From Massilia frigida (GTDB lineage Bacteria; Pseudomonadota; Gammaproteobacteria; Burkholderiales; Burkholderiaceae_D), in the NCBI RefSeq assembly GCF_011682175.1, contig NZ_WHJG01000018.1, forward strand, positions 62,001 to 126,000: a DNA stretch of 64,000 nucleotides, written 5' to 3'. The notes beneath the pieces were generated by a model. That model ran no database searches and was not told the DNA's origin. It worked only from the letters and a program-made list of their open reading frames with translations. Position numbers and translations under genes: made by a program. Shown here in pieces: positions 1-6,502 of this stretch. Positions within the stretch are counted from its first letter, which is position 1. Each line of letters starts with the position of its first letter.

Positions 1-1301
1 ATCGGACCGTTACGCTGTTTGCCGATGATGATCTCCGCGGTGCCCTTGTCGGGCGAATCCGGGTTGTAGACCTCATCGCGATACAGGAAGATGATGACGT
101 CGGCATCCTGCTCGATAGCGCCCGATTCGCGCAAGTCGGACATGATGGGGCGTTTGTTGGGGCGTTGTTCCAGCGAGCGGTTCAACTGCGACAGGGCGAT
201 CACGGGACAGTGCAGCTCTTTCGCCAGGCCTTTCAGGCTACGCGAAATCTCGGAAATCTCCGAGGCGCGGTTGTCGCCCGGCTGGCTGCCCGTCATGAGC
301 TGGATGTAGTCGATGATGATCAGGCCAAGCTTGCCGCACTGGCGCGACAGGCGGCGCGAGCGCGCGCGCAGCTCGATCGGATTCAATGCCGGGGTCTCGT
401 CGATGTACAGCTGGGCGTCGTTCATTTTCTGGATCGCGTGCGTCAGGCGCGGCCAGTCTTCGTCGTTCAGGCGGCCGGTGCGCAGGCGGTGCTGATCGAG
501 CTGGCCGACCGAACCGAGCATACGCATGGCCAGCTGGGTGCCGCCCATCTCCATCGAAAAGATCGCGACCGGCAGGCCGGCTTCGATCGCCACGTTCTCG
601 CCGATGTTGACCGAGAACGCGGTCTTGCCCATCGATGGACGGCCGGCCACGATCACCAGGTCGCCCGGCTGCAGGCCGGAGGTCATGCGGTCAAGGTCGA
701 TGAAGCCGGTCGGCACGCCCGTGATTTCGCTCTGGTTGTCGCGGCTGTACAGTTCATCGATGCGCTCGACCACCTGCGTGAGCAGCGGCTGCACCGCGAG
801 CCAGCCTTGCGATCCGCGCGCGCCCTGTTCGGCGATGGCGAAGATCTTGGACTCGGCTTCGTCGAGCATCTGCTTGACTTCCTTGCCTTGCGGGTTGAAC
901 GCATTGCCGGAAATTTCGTCGGCCACGGTGATCAGTTTGCGCAGCACGCCGCGGTCGCGCACGATCTCGGCGTAGCGCCGGATGTTGGCCGCCGACGGCG
1001 TGTTCTGCGCCATCGCGTTCAGGTACTGCAAGCCGCCCACGTCTTCGGCCTTGGCGATGTTGGAGAGCGCCTCGAACACGGTGATCACGTCGGCCGGTTT
1101 CGACTGGTTGATCAGCTTGACGATCTGCTCGAAGATGATGCGGTGATCGTAGCGGTAGAAGTCGTCCGCATGCATCATGTCGGCAATGCGGTCGAACGCG
1201 GCGTTATCGCGCAGCAAACCACCGATCACAGATTGTTCTGCTTCGATGGAATGGGGCGGGATGCGGAGAGCGTCTAGCTGCGGATCGGATGGTGCGTTCA
1301 T
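1..1301 (-). CDS. dnaB: Replicative DNA helicase DnaB (3' end beyond window)
   Basis: Hexameric 5'-3' helicase that unwinds DNA at the replication fork. The window holds the first 433 codons. Residues 15-110 match the DnaB N-terminal domain (PPHSIEAEQSVIGGLL near residue 15). Walker A GRPSMGKT lies at 220-227 and the Walker B-like strand GLIIIDYIQLM follows further on. The ATG at 1301 is the only sensible start and gives the expected short N-terminus. It lies downstream of rplI in the usual rpsF-priB-rpsR-rplI-dnaB order, but a strong terminator separates them and a TATAAT hexamer sits 7 nt before the ATG, so dnaB probably has its own promoter. The reading frame is open to the left edge and the C-terminal RecA-fold motifs are not visible. 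Confidence 0.97.
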   Translation of the reverse strand, partial: MNAPSDPQLDALRIPPHSIEAEQSVIGGLLRDNAAFDRIADMMHADDFYRYDHRIIFEQIVKLINQSKPADVITVFEALSNIAKAEDVGGLQYLNAMAQNTPSAANIRRYAEIVRDRGVLRKLITVADEISGNAFNPQGKEVKQMLDEAESKIFAIAEQGARGSQGWLAVQPLLTQVVERIDELYSRDNQSEITGVPTGFIDLDRMTSGLQPGDLVIVAGRPSMGKTAFSVNIGENVAIEAGLPVAIFSMEMGGTQLAMRMLGSVGQLDQHRLRTGRLNDEDWPRLTHAIQKMNDAQLYIDETPALNPIELRARSRRLSRQCGKLGLIIIDYIQLMTGSQPGDNRASEISEISRSLKGLAKELHCPVIALSQLNRSLEQRPNKRPIMSDLRESGAIEQDADVIIFLYRDEVYNPDSPDKGTAEIIIGKQRNGP

Positions 1302-1308
1302 GGCGCGA

Positions 1309-1314
1309 ATTATA
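1309..1314 (-). promoter_or_regulatory. Putative -10 box of dnaB
   Basis: A perfect TATAAT on the minus strand ends 7 nt before the dnaB ATG, which would put the transcription start at or next to the start codon. No good -35 hexamer is visible 16-18 bp upstream, so this is a candidate only. Confidence 0.4.
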
Positions 1315-1361
1315 CCTGCTTCGGGTCAACTGGCTGACATAATTGGGGGATTTTGGGCGTA

Positions 1362-1387
1362 AAAAAAGCCGGGAAGACCCGGCTTTT
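1362..1387. terminator. Rho-independent terminator after rplI
   Basis: GC-rich hairpin AAAGCCGGG-AAGA-CCCGGCTTT flanked by A/T runs. Read on the minus strand it follows rplI and ends in a T run. It is nearly symmetrical and could also stop plus-strand transcripts. It insulates the ribosomal protein operon from dnaB. Confidence 0.85.
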
Positions 1388-1393
1388 CTGTGG

Positions 1394-1424
1394 TTGCCTT
1401 GCAAGCATGATGCTTGCAAGGCAA
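1394..1424. repeat. Perfect 15-bp inverted repeat downstream of rplI
   Basis: TTGCCTTGCAAGCAT, one spacer base (G at 1409), then its exact reverse complement. It lies between the rplI stop (1444) and the terminator at 1362-1387, so the operon transcript carries two hairpins in a row. It could stabilise the 3' end or bind a protein as an operator-like palindrome; nothing in the sequence decides. Confidence 0.7.
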
Positions 1425-1443
1425 CAATATGACTTGATGTCGC

Positions 1444-1896
1444 TTAGGCAGCTTCGCCAACAACAGCGATGGTGATCTCGACAACGACGTCGGTGTGCAG
1501 GGCGACTGCAACAGCGTGCTCGCCAGTCGTTTTCAGCGGGCCGGTAGGCATGCGTACTTGCGCTTTTTCTACAGCGAAACCAGCTTTCGTCAGCGCTTCG
1601 GCGATGTCGAAGTTGGTGACCGAACCGAACAGACGGCCATCGACGCCCGCTTTTTGAGCGATCGAGATGGTCATGCCGCCCAGCTTGTCGCCTTGGGCCT
1701 GGGAAGCGGCCAGCTTGGCAGCTGCTGCTTTTTCCAGTTCGGCGCGCTTGACTTCGAATTCAGCGACGGCCGATGCGGTAGCACGGCGAGCCATGCGTTG
1801 CGGGATCAGGAAGTTACGTGCGTAACCGTCTTTGACTTTAACAACATCGCCCAGGTTGCCGACGTTAACAACTTTTTCCAACAGAATGATTTGCAT
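1444..1896 (-). CDS. rplI: 50S ribosomal protein L9
   Basis: Large-subunit protein L9 of 150 aa, the usual length. The N-terminal globular domain ([19 protein letters not shown], then [12 protein letters not shown]) binds 23S rRNA. A long helix rich in Ala/Glu/Lys follows (about 40-75), then the C-terminal domain with [15 protein letters not shown] Shine-Dalgarno precedes the ATG at 1896. Last gene of the rpsF-priB-rpsR-rplI operon; two hairpins follow the stop. Confidence 0.98.
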   Translation of the reverse strand: MQIILLEKVVNVGNLGDVVKVKDGYARNFLIPQRMARRATASAVAEFEVKRAELEKAAAAKLAASQAQGDKLGGMTISIAQKAGVDGRLFGSVTNFDIAEALTKAGFAVEKAQVRMPTGPLKTTGEHAVAVALHTDVVVEITIAVVGEAA

Positions 1897-1923
1897 AGAG
1901 TTTCTCCAGTTTATCCGCAGCGA

Positions 1924-2214
1924 TTAAGCGTGGTGCAGATCGGTGTATGGCAGCAGCGCGAGGTAGCGGGCGCGCTTGATTGCGGTGTCAACCTGGCGCT
2001 GGTAGTGCGCCTTGGTACCGGTCAGGCGTGCTGGCATGATCTTGCCGTTTTCCTGGACGAAGTCTTTCAGGGTGTCTACGTCTTTGTAGTCGACCTGTTC
2101 AACGTTTGCTGCGGTGAAGCGGCAGAATTTCTTACGCTTGAACAGTGGGTTCTGTTGTTTGCGCTTTTCTTTAAGCTTGAGCTTGTTCTTGTCGAATTTT
2201 TTACCGAATGCCAT
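1924..2214 (-). CDS. rpsR: 30S ribosomal protein S18
   Basis: Small-subunit protein S18 that pairs with S6 on the 30S platform. It has 96 aa, somewhat longer than the E. coli protein because of a lysine-rich N-terminal extension (about residues 4-28). The S18 core is clear ([31 protein letters not shown]). An AGGAG Shine-Dalgarno precedes the ATG at 2214. Lies between priB and rplI in the conserved operon. Confidence 0.98.
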   Translation of the reverse strand: MAFGKKFDKNKLKLKEKRKQQNPLFKRKKFCRFTAANVEQVDYKDVDTLKDFVQENGKIMPARLTGTKAHYQRQVDTAIKRARYLALLPYTDLHHA

Positions 2215-2248
2215 TTGAGGCTCCTGTATCTAAAAATGTGCTGACGCG

Positions 2249-2542
2249 TCAGGCGGCGGCACAGAAATCAATGATGTGAAACACCAGGCTTTTGCTGCTG
2301 CGGTTCTTCTTGGCCAAAAATCCCGTGAACTGATGCACGGCACCCAACTCGGCCTGGCTGAATCGTCCCGAAATCTCGCCCGCGGCAAGCGCGGTGATGT
2401 CGAATTCGACCAACCTGGCTACCCCTGCTTCCATCTGCTGCGAACTGTGCATCAGAGTGGCGGTCACGATCGGCACGCCGGCCGGGGTATAGCGCAATAC
2501 GTCGCGCTCGCAAATCAGGGCTACGAACTGGAGTTGATTCAC
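2249..2542 (-). CDS. priB: Primosomal replication protein N (PriB)
   Basis: Single-stranded-DNA-binding OB-fold protein of the PriA-PriB replication restart pathway. The 97-aa length fits, and motifs such as RYTPAGVPI, MEAGVARLVEFD and AAGEISGRF are typical of betaproteobacterial PriB. The start is GTG at 2542, since no in-frame ATG upstream gives a family-like N-terminus and no strong ribosome-binding site is seen. Located between rpsF and rpsR as in Escherichia and Burkholderiales, probably one transcript. Confidence 0.95.
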   Translation of the reverse strand: MNQLQFVALICERDVLRYTPAGVPIVTATLMHSSQQMEAGVARLVEFDITALAAGEISGRFSQAELGAVHQFTGFLAKKNRSSKSLVFHIIDFCAAA

Positions 2543-2583
2543 CGGGGTGAGGTCAAGTCGCGTTCAGGGATCCCGGTCAACAA

Positions 2584-2988
2584 TTACGCTGCTGCGGCTG
2601 GAGCTGGCGCTGGAGCGGCTGCAGGAGCAGGGGCTTCAGTGCGGTGGCTCTTGGCTGCGTCTTCACGTTGTACCGATTTCATCATCGGCGACGGCGCGGT
2701 TTCAGCCTTCTTCATCTTAACGGTGAGGTGACGCAGCACGGCATCATTGAATTTGAACGCGGTTTCGAGTTCCACTAGGGTCTCGTTGTCGCATTCGATG
2801 TTCAGGCAGATGTAGTGCGCTTTTGGCAGCTTCTGGATCGAGTAAGCCATCTGACGACGGCCCCAGTCTTCAACACGGTGAACCGAACCGCCGCGCGTGG
2901 TTACGCTGGCTTTGTAGCGTTCGATCATCGCCGGGACTTGCTCGCTTTGGTCCGGGTGGACGATAAAAACGATTTCATAATGACGCAT
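2584..2988 (-). CDS. rpsF: 30S ribosomal protein S6
   Basis: Small-subunit protein S6 that binds S18. Starts [17 protein letters not shown] at ATG 2988, preceded by AAGGAG; a longer open frame runs to 3063 but lacks a ribosome-binding site and the family N-terminus. Residues 1-100 form the S6 fold ([36 protein letters not shown]). The tail (about 100-134) is low complexity and ends in an Ala/Pro run. First gene of the operon. Its promoter should lie in 2989-3126, where I do not see convincing hexamers. Confidence 0.97.
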   Translation of the reverse strand: MRHYEIVFIVHPDQSEQVPAMIERYKASVTTRGGSVHRVEDWGRRQMAYSIQKLPKAHYICLNIECDNETLVELETAFKFNDAVLRHLTVKMKKAETAPSPMMKSVQREDAAKSHRTEAPAPAAAPAPAPAAAA

Positions 2989-3126
2989 GCATAACTCCTT
3001 AGGGACGTTTAAACAAATGCCCACCTCGGCGTCAAGACGAGTGTGGGAAGGGAAAGCCGGCAATTATAGCGTGTAATGCAGCAACAATCAAGGACGCAGT
3101 GCGGCACTTGTGCGATCGGGCACTGT

Positions 3127-3574
3127 TCACGGCACGAAGTCGTCGTCCAGCAGTTGGGCTGCGCTGTAGGGGGAGTTCGGTTGGGAATGCCTTTGGGGGC
3201 AGGCGGGTTTCTCGCGCCGCAGCCAGTACGGCTTGCCGATAGCGGCGCCTGGCAAGCGCTGGAATGTCACCAACAAGACTGGGACTGTCTTGCAACAACG
3301 GCGCGATTTCGTCACGCTGGTGGGCAAGCGTATTTAGCCAGCTGCTTGACTTACGCTTGGGCTGATATTGGCACTTAAGCAGGTGAATCGGCACCACCTT
3401 CAGGCGCCTGCTTAGCTCCCTGCGATCACGGCCGGTCATGGCCTCAAGCTCCGCTACGAGATTGTCGATATCAAGCTGCCCGAACTGGCGCGCGCGCAGC
3501 AAACTCACTTGCTGCTCAAGCCACAGCACAAAATCTTCCTCATAACTCACCCCTGGAACTTCACGCCGACCCAT
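3127..3574 (-). pseudogene. DUF29 family protein, frameshifted near the C-terminus
   Basis: Small all-helical DUF29 protein of unknown function. ATG at 3574 gives [22 protein letters not shown], followed by the family landmarks [37 protein letters not shown] and ETRLPPKAFPTE. After PTE, at about 3175, the frame shifts within a run of five C. The expected ending SPYSAAQLLDDDFVP is in the +1 frame and stops at 3127. Reading straight on instead gives an unrelated arginine-rich tail to 3032. One extra base explains it: a sequencing error in a homopolymer or a real recent mutation. Divergent from lexA, so the SOS boxes at 3662-3694 lie 88-120 bp upstream of its start. Confidence 0.75.
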
Positions 3575-3659
3575 GACGCGCCTCCTCTGCCGCTTGTTGG
3601 ACAGCGCCCGTCGCAAATAATTCGCCTGTTCGGCCAATTAACCCTTGCATTGCGCGAAA

Positions 3660-3694
3660 TACTGTACAAAAATACAGTCTGTCCATATACACAG
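3660..3694. promoter_or_regulatory. Two tandem SOS (LexA) boxes upstream of lexA
   Basis: CTGTACAAAAATACAG (3662-3677) and CTGTCCATATACACAG (3679-3694) both match the CTGT-N8-ACAG LexA operator exactly, one base apart. They end 12 bp before the lexA ATG (3707). This is the classical arrangement for LexA autorepression. The boxes also lie in the divergent lexA/DUF29 intergenic region and could repress DUF29. Confidence 0.92.
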
Positions 3695-3706
3695 TCCCGC
3701 ATACCG

Positions 3707-4342
3707 ATGATCAAGCTCACTCCACGGCAAGAACAAATCCTCAACCTGATCAAGGATGCGATCGAGAACACGGGCTTTCCTCCCACCCGTGCCGAGATCG
3801 CCAATGAACTGGGCTTCAAGTCGGCCAACGCGGCCGAAGAGCATCTGCAGGCGCTCGCGCGCAAGGGGGTCATCGAAATTTCGCCCGGCACCTCGCGCGG
3901 CATCCGCCTGATCGGCGCCAGCGTCGACGCTCTTCCGATGCCGCCGCCGAACCTGCTGATGTCGCTGCCGCTGGTCGGGCGCGTGGCTGCCGGTTCGCCC
4001 ATCCTCGCGCAGGAGCATGTGGAAGCGACCTACAGCGTGGACCCGGCGATGTTCTCGTCGCGTCCCGATTTCCTGCTCAAGGTGCGTGGCTGGTCGATGC
4101 GCGACGCCGGCATCATGGATGGCGACCTGCTGGCCGTCAAAAAGGTCGACAGCGCCAAGAATGGCCAGATCGTGGTGGCCCGGATCGGTGACGATGTCAC
4201 CGTCAAGCGCTACAAAAAGACCGGCTCGCTGATCGAACTGCTGCCGGAAAATCCGGACTTCAAGGTCATCCATGTCGATCCGGCGACCGACGAGTTCGCG
4301 CTCGAAGGCCTGGCGGTAGGATTGATGCGCAGCTGGAACTGA
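3707..4342 (+). CDS. lexA: LexA repressor/protease
   Basis: Repressor of the SOS regulon that self-cleaves when stimulated by RecA filaments. It has 211 aa from the ATG at 3707 ([17 protein letters not shown]); a longer open frame begins at 3509 but would run through the SOS boxes. Residues 1-65 form the winged helix-turn-helix with the recognition region [20 protein letters not shown]. The cleavage site Ala95-Gly96 (GRVAAGSP), nucleophile Ser130 (RGWSMRD) and general base Lys167 (DVTVKRY) are all present, so it should be cleavable. Two SOS boxes sit directly upstream. Convergent with the Sel1 gene, only 34 bp away. Confidence 0.98.
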   Translation: MIKLTPRQEQILNLIKDAIENTGFPPTRAEIANELGFKSANAAEEHLQALARKGVIEISPGTSRGIRLIGASVDALPMPPPNLLMSLPLVGRVAAGSPILAQEHVEATYSVDPAMFSSRPDFLLKVRGWSMRDAGIMDGDLLAVKKVDSAKNGQIVVARIGDDVTVKRYKKTGSLIELLPENPDFKVIHVDPATDEFALEGLAVGLMRSWN

Positions 4343-4376
4343 GCGTGCGGGCGCTGTTCCACTGCGCCCGTGCCGT

Positions 4377-5102
4377 CTAGTCGCCCTTGCGCGGCGCCGT
4401 CGTCGCCGCTTCGGTGACGATCCGGTTGTGTTCCTTGATATAGGCGTCGGTGGCGCTGCGCCAGGCGCCGAAGTCGGCCAGCACCAGCTTGGCCGAGACC
4501 TTGGCGTTTTCGGCGATGCCCGCATACACGCCTTCCAGGTGCATGCGTGACTGTTCGGCTTCGTCCTTGGTCAGCAGGTCGGCCACCTCCTTGGGAATGC
4601 GCTTGGTCAGCGGACTGGCCTCGTTGAGGTTGCGCACGAAGCCGTTGTAGCAATCCTGCCAGGCCGCGACCTTGGCCGAGACGCTCTCGATTTCATCGTT
4701 CTGCTTCGACATGGCCGGAATGCGCGGCACCGGGCAGCGGAACTGGCCCGCGCTGAGCTCGGCGCCATCGTATTTGGATATCCAGTAATCAAGCTCGGCG
4801 CGCCGCGTTGCGCGCTTGTTGATCATCGCGAGCGAGCCGGCGGCGGTCTTGTTGCCCTTGGCCGCCGATTTCTTGAACCAGGCTTCGGCCTTGGCCAAGT
4901 CCACCGTCCCCGCCTCGCCGTAAAAATACATTTCGCCCATGTGCAACTGGGCTTCGGCATTGCCGGCGTTGGCCAGCTTGGTGTAGAGCTGCAGCGCTTG
5001 CGGATAAGACTTTTTCGCGAACAGGGCGTTGGCGTCGGCCAGCTCGTCCGCTTGCGCCACGCCGCCCAGCATCAATGCCAGGCAAAACAGGGATTTCTTC
5101 AT
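4377..5102 (-). CDS. Sel1-repeat periplasmic protein of unknown function
   Basis: A 241-aa protein from ATG 5102 (MKKSLFCLALMLGG). A GTG start 12 bp upstream is possible, but it would place charged residues before the signal peptide. The signal peptide probably ends at AQA (about residue 18). Residues 20-90 hold one or two TPR/Sel1-like repeats (ALQLYTKLANAGNAEAQLHMG, then AEAWFKKSAAKGN). The remaining 150 residues have no recognisable domain and contain two Cys (RCPVP, WQDCYNGF). Two-gene junction with lexA (convergent); divergent from the WGR-DUF4132 array, with 189 bp between. Function not recognised. Confidence 0.8.
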   Translation of the reverse strand: MKKSLFCLALMLGGVAQADELADANALFAKKSYPQALQLYTKLANAGNAEAQLHMGEMYFYGEAGTVDLAKAEAWFKKSAAKGNKTAAGSLAMINKRATRRAELDYWISKYDGAELSAGQFRCPVPRIPAMSKQNDEIESVSAKVAAWQDCYNGFVRNLNEASPLTKRIPKEVADLLTKDEAEQSRMHLEGVYAGIAENAKVSAKLVLADFGAWRSATDAYIKEHNRIVTEAATTAPRKGD

Positions 5103-5291
5103 TGCACGTCTCACGATGGGATGTCCGGATGCGCATCATAACCGGATTGGCGCGGCTCGACAGGGACACCGCTTTGCCGTAAAGTATTATTTTTTGCAAC
5201 ATTTATCACTACTTATGAGCAAGCGAAACAAGAGTGCGGCGCGCGCCGGTAGCCGCCCCCCTCTTTCCTTCAAGCCCAGTTAGGACGCCCA
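5103..5291. promoter_or_regulatory. Divergent intergenic region that should hold the array promoter
   Basis: The only sizeable non-coding gap upstream of the nine-unit array. An AT-rich patch (about 5179-5215, around TAAAGTATTATTTTTTGC) stands out against the GC-rich surroundings and is promoter-like, but I cannot assign a clean -35/-10 pair. A 22-codon open frame at 5216-5283 has no support as a gene. Confidence 0.35.
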
Positions 5292-6470
5292 TTGCGACGT
5301 TTCGAATATGACCAGGGCGCGTCCGACAAATTCTGGGAAGTCGACCAGGACGGCTGCGATGTCCATGTCCGCTACGGCAAGGTGGGCGCGGCGGGACAAC
5401 GGCAAACCAAGACCCATCCGGACCACGCCACGGCGGCGGCGATGGACAAGCTGATTCGCGAAAAAACCGGCAAGGGCTACGCTGAAAGCAGCGCGGCGCC
5501 CTGGCTGGCGGTCGAGCCGCTGGTCGACATCTCGCCCGAGCTGGCGGCGCTGGCGATGCCGTCGCGCCGGTTTCCCGGCGTAACGCGCGACATCGACATC
5601 TGCGCCGAACGGGACAATTCAGGCTACTCTATCTACGACAATTACAGCGAGGGCGACATGCTATTGCGTGAGCAGGCCTCGACGTGCTGGCCATGATCGG
5701 CAGCGACACTGCCCTGATGCTCCTGCACGGGATCGCGCAAAAGGTCAAATTCCAGGCACTGCAGCACCACGCCTACGACAAAATCGGCGAGATCGCTGCG
5801 GCGCTCGAACTAAGCACCGAGGAACTGGAAGAGCGCCTGGTGCCCGACCTGGACCTGGACCCACAGGGCGAAATGCAGCTCGACTTCGGCTCGCGCCAGT
5901 TCCGCGCCGGCTTCGACGAGGCGCTCAAGCCTTGCCTGCGCAATGCGCAGGGCGCACGCCTGGACCAGCTGCCCAAGCCGAAAAAGACCGACGACGCCGA
6001 ACTGGCGGCAGCCGCCGTGGAGCGCTACAAGCTGCTCAAGAAAGACGCGCGCACCATCGCCGCCCAGCGGGTGCTGCGCCTGGAACAGGCGATGTGCGGG
6101 CGGCGGCGCTGGACGGTGCAAGCCTTCCGTTACTTCCTGGCCGGCCACCCGCTGCTGCGCCACCTGGTGCTGGGACGGCGCCGTGGTCAGTACCGGGCGT
6201 CTGCTTGGCCTGGCCGAACGGGGCTGGCACCGCGACATCGGCAGCGGCGGCGAAGCGTTTGAATTTTCAAGGTGGCTCGGCCAGGGCAAGGTGGCGCACG
6301 TGCACATCGCACCGGGCCTGACGACAGGGCTGATCAACGCTGACAAGGCGCAGATGCTGGTCAGGCTGGTTCTCGAACACTACAGCGTCGACGCGGGCGC
6401 GCGCTTGTCCGTGCTGGACCCGGTCGTTGTCGGCGAATTTATCCGGGTGATGGAGCAGTTATGCGCATGA
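5292..6470 (+). pseudogene. WGR-DUF4132 array unit 1: relic with two out-of-frame deletions
   Basis: Starts with a WGR domain (RRFEYDQGASDKFWEVDQDG, residues 2-70) and the family motif APWLAVEPLVDIS ... PSRRFPG. Near 5670 the frame ends in ASTCWP. The next frame over continues with GLDVLAMIGSDTALMLLHG from the C-terminal half of the family, so about 2.5 kb is missing. That frame carries the DUF4132 start (LDFGSRQFRAGFDEALKP, LPKPKKTDDAEL) to LLRHLV near 6165. A second frame-changing deletion then joins it to the end module (WDGAVVSTGRLLGLAERGW ... MEQLCA, stop 6470). The start codon is TTG where intact units have ATG. It could at most make short fragments. Confidence 0.85.
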
Positions 6471-6502
6471 GCGGACCATTGGCACACTATACAGGCAGGT
6501 AA

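Noticed and set aside
165-1277. Long plus-strand open frame opposite dnaB
   Set aside because: Low-complexity Arg/Ala/His-rich shadow of a highly conserved minus-strand gene; no ribosome-binding site or family resemblance.
3032-3126. Extended C-terminus of the DUF29 frame to 3032
   Set aside because: Basic, family-unlike tail produced by the frameshift; the conserved ending lies in the neighbouring frame and stops at 3127.
3170-3185. Programmed frameshift in the DUF29 gene
   Set aside because: A C-run alone is not a convincing slippery site and there is no stimulatory structure evident; an indel is the simpler explanation.
5216-5283. 22-codon frame just upstream of the array (MSKRNKSAARAG...)
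   Set aside because: Too short, no Shine-Dalgarno, no recognisable leader-peptide features; left as possible but unsupported.
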